From NCBI GenBank assembly GCA_964459845.1, contig CAYWOC010000030.1, positions 1 through 26,360 on the forward strand: a DNA stretch of 26,360 nt. Direction: 5' to 3'. The position numbers and the translations under genes were made by a program. Origin of the DNA: CALZFJ01 sp964459845 (GTDB lineage Bacteria > Bacteroidota > Bacteroidia > Bacteroidales > Muribaculaceae). Shown piece after piece: positions 22,697-26,360 of this stretch; positions within the stretch are counted from its first letter, which is position 1, and each line of letters begins with the position of its first letter. Under the pieces are notes generated by a model, which did not search any database, had not been told where the DNA came from, and saw only the letters and a list, made by a program, of their open reading frames with translations.

Positions 22697-23575
22697 TCAT
22701 TGTGAGCCGAGAATCAGCATAACAAGGGCAAGCAGGAGCAGGGAGAGGTCAATCAGCTTCAACTTCACATTTTTCTCTCTCAATATAAGAATCCCATAGA
22801 GGAACGACACTATCACGCTGCCGCGGCGAATCATCGACACTACACTTATCATCGACCCGTCGAGCGACAGGGCATAGAAATATGCGAGGTCGGCAATAGT
22901 CAGAAATATGGCTATGCATGGTATTGTCCACCGCCAGTGGAACGGAGTGTTGTCGCCGTGGCGTGAACGCTTCAGCATTGCGATAGTCACACCCATAATC
23001 ACACATTGATACAGCGAATACCACGCCTGCACCTCCATAGGACGCAGCGAGCGAAGCAGATATTTGTCATAAAGACCAGAGACTGCACCCATTATCGTCG
23101 CTCCAAACATCAGCCATATCCAGCGGTTGTGCCTGATTGAGAATCCTTCGCGCTTGCCCACGCTGCTTATGAAGAAGAGCGATGTGAAGCCGAGCAGGAT
23201 ACCTATGGTCTGTAGTGTGTTCAGTCTTTCGCCGAAAATCAGCATTGCGCCCACAAGCACCAGTATCGGTCTTGTTGCATTGATGGGTCCCGTCAGTGTT
23301 ATAGGCATGTGCTTTACCGCAAAATATCCCATAATCCACGATGACAGCACTATTGCCGATTTCAGCAATATCTGCAAGTGGCTCATGGCATTACCGTCGA
23401 AACCAAAAGTGCCGTCGGCTATATTGCCTATTACTACAGGCGAGAGCAGCAATGCCCCGAACAGGGTGTTGAGAAAAAGTACACTCAGCACATTGTTGCC
23501 GCCTACTGAAATTTTTTTGAAAATATCGTATATGCCGAGGCATAGCGATGAAGCTATAGCTAATACTATCCACAT
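22697..23575 (-). CDS. EamA/DMT-family inner-membrane transporter
   Basis: A 292-aa membrane protein with about ten hydrophobic segments in two halves, as in EamA transporters of the drug/metabolite superfamily. The first half ends with the conserved GPINATRPILVLVGAMLIFGERL pattern; the second repeats it as RRGSVIVSFLYGILILREK. Substrates of the family include amino acids, sugars and other metabolites, and none can be assigned here. The gene lies 34 nt after the tandem-ABC ATPase gene on the same strand with no terminator between, so both probably share a transcript. Start ATG at 23573-23575. Confidence 0.9.
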   Translation of the reverse strand: MWIVLAIASSLCLGIYDIFKKISVGGNNVLSVLFLNTLFGALLLSPVVIGNIADGTFGFDGNAMSHLQILLKSAIVLSSWIMGYFAVKHMPITLTGPINATRPILVLVGAMLIFGERLNTLQTIGILLGFTSLFFISSVGKREGFSIRHNRWIWLMFGATIMGAVSGLYDKYLLRSLRPMEVQAWYSLYQCVIMGVTIAMLKRSRHGDNTPFHWRWTIPCIAIFLTIADLAYFYALSLDGSMISVVSMIRRGSVIVSFLYGILILREKNVKLKLIDLSLLLLALVMLILGSQ

Positions 23576-23609
23576 GGTGCATTAATTATGTGTTGGAAAA
23601 TATATCTGT

Positions 23610-25085
23610 TTATTTCATTTGGCTCGATTCATCGTTGTGGCGAGTGAGGCGGAATATGTTGTCGATAACGTCCGGAATCTCCTTCTCATAATGAGTGACA
23701 TATACTATAGAACGCCCCTTCTCGCTTAATATTTTGCCTATAATGTCGGCTATAAGTCGCTTTTGGCACATGTCAAGCCCATGTAGAGGCTCGTCAAGAA
23801 TGAGCAGCGGAGCGTTTTTTATGAATGTACGAGCTATCAGAGCCATGCGCTGCTCGCCCGACGACAGAGTGGGAAAACGCCTATTTGCAAGATGCCCTAT
23901 GCCCAATGCGTTCATCCACCGCATTGCCAATGCACGCTTCTCATCGTCGATGCGGCGGAAACACCCCACATTGTCGTGCAGTCCAGAAGCCACAACCGTG
24001 ACAGCGTCCTCGCCATTATTGAAATAGAGATGCATTTCGGGCGATATATACCCGATGCGCCGCTTGATGTCCCAGATGCTCTCGCCTGTGCCGCGGCGAT
24101 GGTCGAAGAGCGTGATGTCGTTTCGGTAGCCTTGAGGATTGTCGGCATAGACAAGACTTAGAAGTGTGGATTTCCCTGAGCCGTTCTCGCCGAGCAAAGC
24201 CCAACGCTCGCCGGCTTTTACGCTCCACGTCACATCGCGGAGAATCACCGTGTCGCCATATTTCACATCGCAGTGGCGAAGTGCAAAGGCTGTTGAGAAA
24301 TCAACAGGTGCGCCCAGTGCCGTGTCGGGCAATTCGCTGATGCTGCCTTTGGTGCTGAAAATGGACTCAAGTCGGCTGCTCGCTGATGCGATGTTTTTGC
24401 TGTCGGTAGCAATCATTTCTCCCACTTGAAGATTCTTCATCGGAATAATGAAATCGGTGAATGGCGGAATTTCCACAGTGTTGCACAGCAGCAGAAGCAC
24501 AGCAGTGCCTTGTGCAGTGATTGACTGTAGCAGGTCGTTGAACAGCAGCCGCGACTGTGCGTCAAGACCGATATATGGATTGTCTATGATAAGTATATCG
24601 GGCGTGTCAGTAAACAGGTTTATAATCAAAAATTTGCGAAGCTCGCCACTCGACAGAAAGTTGATGCGCTTGTGCAGAATGTCGTTGATTGACAGTCGGC
24701 TGCATAGTTCGCTCCATCGTTCTTCGGTGATTTTGTCTTTAATCAAGTCGGCTACAGTGGGTATCGAGTCGCTTGCCGTGGATTCAAATCGCTGCTGATA
24801 ATACGAGTCATGGCATCCCGTCAGCGAGTGTATGTCGGAAAATTCTATGCTCTTTATTTTCAGCAACTTCTTGTCGCCACGAATGGCATTCATTCCTATG
24901 TTCCATCCTTTTTCTATGATGTTGGCGAGAGTCGTCTTCCCTGAGCCGTTTTCTCCCAGTATCACATAAGTGCAACCTCTCCTTATTTCGAGCGGGTGTG
25001 GTGTAGCAAGCTTTATGCCCACATATTGCAGCGTTTTGCTCTCAACTGCGAGCAGCGTGGAATTGTCTTGTTGCATGATTGACAT
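23610..25085 (-). CDS. Tandem ABC ATPase, ModF-like
   Basis: A 491-aa soluble protein with two ABC nucleotide-binding domains and no membrane segment. NBD1: Walker A GENGSGKT at 44-51, signature LSSGE at 144-148, and Walker B ending IIDNP with Asn169 in place of the catalytic Glu; the switch His also appears absent (LLCNTVE near 200). NBD2: Walker A GENGSGKS at 299-306, LSSGE at 407-411, a canonical LLILDEP with Glu432 and switch His465. One degenerate and one complete site is an arrangement seen in several ABC ATPases. ModF (PhrA) proteins have the same two-domain layout and unclear roles. ATG at 25085; a second ATG at 25076 fits the promoter equally well. Confidence 0.85.
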   Translation of the reverse strand: MSIMQQDNSTLLAVESKTLQYVGIKLATPHPLEIRRGCTYVILGENGSGKTTLANIIEKGWNIGMNAIRGDKKLLKIKSIEFSDIHSLTGCHDSYYQQRFESTASDSIPTVADLIKDKITEERWSELCSRLSINDILHKRINFLSSGELRKFLIINLFTDTPDILIIDNPYIGLDAQSRLLFNDLLQSITAQGTAVLLLLCNTVEIPPFTDFIIPMKNLQVGEMIATDSKNIASASSRLESIFSTKGSISELPDTALGAPVDFSTAFALRHCDVKYGDTVILRDVTWSVKAGERWALLGENGSGKSTLLSLVYADNPQGYRNDITLFDHRRGTGESIWDIKRRIGYISPEMHLYFNNGEDAVTVVASGLHDNVGCFRRIDDEKRALAMRWMNALGIGHLANRRFPTLSSGEQRMALIARTFIKNAPLLILDEPLHGLDMCQKRLIADIIGKILSEKGRSIVYVTHYEKEIPDVIDNIFRLTRHNDESSQMK

Positions 25086-25097
25086 GAATTATTGGTG

Positions 25098-25129
25098 CAA
25101 AATTACTAATAATCCCGTAGTGGTGCAAC
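25098..25129 (-). promoter_or_regulatory. Promoter of the ABC ATPase/EamA unit
   Basis: The minus strand has GTTG (25126-25129), a 20-nt spacer and TAATTTTG (25098-25105). The -7 box is exact and close to the ATG at 25085, leaving only about 8 nt of leader, which favours translation from the second ATG at 25076. Confidence 0.65.
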
Positions 25130-25141
25130 AAGTAGCATTTA

Positions 25142-25795
25142 TCATTGCCCGATATTCGGGACAAGACCGAGTATGTCGAGAATCTTCGAGCGCGACATAT
25201 CACCGGGATTTGTGCCAGTTACGCCCTCTGGAATTGGGTAATTAAGCTCATTGAAATATTTTATCCACAGTGGCGACATCTCGCCAGTCTCTTTGTCTTT
25301 GAATGTCATAGGGCGGGCTTCAAAAATCGGTTTACCGTCGATTAGGAATGTGGCATATATCAGTTCGCTGCAATAATATTGGTCGTTGTCGGGCATGAAG
25401 CATCGGTCATAAGGCTTGCCGAGCAGCGATTTCAGACGGGTCAGTGCTGGCTTGATAGCTTTTCTGTATGGCTTTTTGAGCCGTGCGGCAAGAACTACAG
25501 GCTGTTTGTCTATATGGCGTGCAGTAATCAGAAAACTGTCGAGCGGAGTCTCTTTCACACCGCTGAACACGGCCTCTGTTACCACCAGCTTGCCACTGCT
25601 GCTTGTCACAACGCCAACGTGAGAGAAACGGTATCGGTCAAGGCTCGATGTGGCCGCCACCACGGCATCAGTGAAAGCCGAGTCGCTCGGATATTCCTTA
25701 AAAAGGATGTCGCCCACTTTTAGCGATAAGCCTTTGGCATATCCGCTTGCTGCAATCAATGCCGCTATTGCCACATATATCAATAATCGTCTCAT
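25142..25795 (-). CDS. YiiX/YebB-like N1pC/P60 cysteine hydrolase
   Basis: A 217-aa exported protein with a signal peptide (about 1-20, cleavage after YAK or GYA) and no lipobox. The permuted papain-like fold is marked by KVGDILFKE at 26-34, the catalytic His59 in RFSHVGVV and Cys142 in YYCSELIY, with Glu74 as a likely third residue. The family contains cell-wall or lipid amidases (YiiX, LRAT-like enzymes); the substrate here is unknown. It has its own promoter and precedes the tandem-ABC gene by 56 nt on the same strand. The C-terminus after residue 175 (SPLWIKYFNELNYPIPEG) is normal for the family. Confidence 0.88.
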   Translation of the reverse strand: MRRLLIYVAIAALIAASGYAKGLSLKVGDILFKEYPSDSAFTDAVVAATSSLDRYRFSHVGVVTSSSGKLVVTEAVFSGVKETPLDSFLITARHIDKQPVVLAARLKKPYRKAIKPALTRLKSLLGKPYDRCFMPDNDQYYCSELIYATFLIDGKPIFEARPMTFKDKETGEMSPLWIKYFNELNYPIPEGVTGTNPGDMSRSKILDILGLVPNIGQ

Positions 25796-25845
25796 AATTT
25801 TTTGTGTTCTAAAATTCTAATGACTGATTTTGGATTATCTTATTG

Positions 25846-25853
25846 CAAAAGTA
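25846..25853 (-). promoter_or_regulatory. -7 box of the YiiX-like gene
   Basis: The minus strand reads TACTTTTG, exact. TTTC (25874-25877) lies 20 nt upstream, one base off the -33 consensus. It sits about 50 nt before the gene's ATG. Confidence 0.6.
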
Positions 25854-25881
25854 GTGCATTGCTTTAAGATGCGGAAACAAA

Positions 25882-26083
25882 CGATAGAAAAATATTCCGA
25901 CTCTTTAAAGCTGATTGCGATTTTTGCCCAATTCAAATTGTGGTTATCATCAGACGCAAATGATAGTTTTGTGCTATCCCCACCTTTACGCCAAAATAAC
26001 AAATTTTTCACAATAGAGCTTTTGTAATGGAAACTCTATTTTTGCCAAACCATCTGTCATATAGATGTTTTCGAGCATATTTA
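25882..26083. other. Intergenic stretch without recognised gene
   Basis: Between the YiiX-like promoter and the right repeat I see no convincing gene. The only open frames are short, have no clear ribosome site and resemble nothing I know. The region is AT-rich with small palindromes such as GATAG-N7-CTATC (about 25963-25979). No terminator is evident because both flanking genes start here (divergent). Confidence 0.6.
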
Positions 26084-26189
26084 TGGCTGGAAATTTGTTT
26101 TGTATGTACAATCTGCCTATATTTGCAATCACCAACAACTCCATTAAGATGAGCCACATGAAAGGACTGCTTCTCACTATCACACTGCT
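26084..26189. repeat. Inverted promoter/leader repeat, right copy
   Basis: The reverse-complement partner of 61-166, matching 101 of 106 positions. It spans the GGCTGGAAATTTG edge, the -33 box, spacer, -7 box, leader and the first 41 coding bases. The similarity ends abruptly at 26190, inside the signal-peptide coding region. On the other side it fades at about 26080, where the left copy has the second arm of the cinA terminator. Confidence 0.9.
26094..26125 (+). promoter_or_regulatory. Promoter of the right-edge gene
   Basis: TTTG (26094-26097), a 20-nt spacer and TATATTTG (26118-26125): exact consensus. The spacer carries three or four substitutions against the left copy while both boxes are unchanged, a pattern of selection for promoter function. 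Confidence 0.8.
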
Positions 26190-26360
26190 CGGGCGCGGCT
26201 TCTCGGCGAGGAAGGTGCGCACCGTCACGAGGATTGACCGCAAGACGGGCGACACCATACGCGTTCAGCAGACCTATTACGACACCGAGGCGCACCAGTT
26301 CCGCGGCTCGTTTGAGCGTGTGGGCAGCCGTTGGAGGCTACACACCGCCACCGGCTACTA
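26149..26360 (+). CDS. Exported protein N-terminus, cut by window edge
   Basis: 70 codons of an open frame reading out of the window. The first 13 codons (MSHMKGLLLTITL) and part of codon 14 match the left-edge gene. It continues LLGRGFSARKVRTVTRIDRK, then a hydrophilic part (DTIRVQQTYYDTEAHQF, GSFERVGSRWR). A lipobox would read LLGC, but codon 16 is CGC (Arg, 26194-26196), one transition from TGC (Cys). Unless corrected, the product would not be lipidated and the signal would be unusually short. The coding part after 26190 is 65% GC (111 of 171), above the rest of the window. Not recognised; function unknown. Confidence 0.6.
   Translation, partial: MSHMKGLLLTITLLGRGFSARKVRTVTRIDRKTGDTIRVQQTYYDTEAHQFRGSFERVGSRWRLHTATGY

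Noticed and set aside
25830..26027. Possible 65-codon gene on the plus strand
   Set aside because: It lies over the YiiX-like promoter, has no recognisable features and no ribosome site.
61..26189. Ends of a transposon (terminal inverted repeats)
   Set aside because: The interior is ordinary core genes with no transposase, and the repeats contain promoters pointing outward and coding starts rather than typical transposon ends.

Overview
This window reads as chromosomal DNA of a Bacteroidales bacterium, plausibly a Muribaculaceae-like gut lineage. The lineage call rests on Bacteroidetes-type promoters (TTTG, 20-nt spacer, TAnnTTTG) in front of most transcription units, on lineage-typical families (NigD-like lipoprotein, DUF4421, DUF2023 beside flavodoxin, Bacteroidetes-type TamB) and on overall gene content. 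The genus is an inference. Most of the window is housekeeping and cell-envelope genes. No CRISPR array, transposase, integrase or phage module is visible.

Layout. 1-194: start of an outward-reading lipoprotein gene, cut by the window edge, with its promoter and the cinA terminator. 226-10358 (minus): a head-to-tail run nadE, tamB, DUF4421, tsaD, cinA. 10498-10661: a complete tRNA-Arg(ACG) unit with promoter and terminator. 10795-14444 (minus): M48 metalloprotease, nitroreductase, enolase. 14680-15574 (plus): flavodoxin and DUF2023, divergent from eno. 15735-18298 (minus): NigD-like lipoprotein, ECF sigma factor and a protein joining an anti-sigma-like N-terminus to an outer-membrane barrel. 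18572-20375 (plus): beta-helix lipoprotein and folB. 20385-22532 (minus): rpiB, an ElaA-like acetyltransferase and a Fic-domain protein. 22697-25795 (minus): EamA transporter, tandem-ABC ATPase and a YiiX-like cysteine hydrolase. 26084-26360: a second copy of the promoter and leader seen at the left edge, in inverted orientation, driving another outward-reading gene.

How the genes fit together. The left run combines NAD synthesis, outer-membrane assembly (TamB with an outer-membrane DUF4421 protein separated by only 2 nt), tRNA t6A modification and pyridine-nucleotide repair. The NigD/sigma/barrel cluster looks like one envelope-signalling operon. The Fic protein carries an N-terminal winged helix, and three copies of a 12-bp motif lie upstream of it, one over its -7 box, which suggests autoregulation.

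Most unusual signals: (1) the inverted promoter-plus-signal-peptide repeat at the two window ends, 101 of 106 bases identical, where two outward genes share 41 identical coding bases and then become unrelated, the right copy apparently lacking the lipobox cysteine; (2) the predicted trans-envelope anti-sigma/barrel protein with a duplicated Ser/Ala-rich linker; (3) a Fic protein with Gln in place of the catalytic His but an intact inhibitory motif and a possible operator triad. All functional statements are from reading the sequence; no database search was run.
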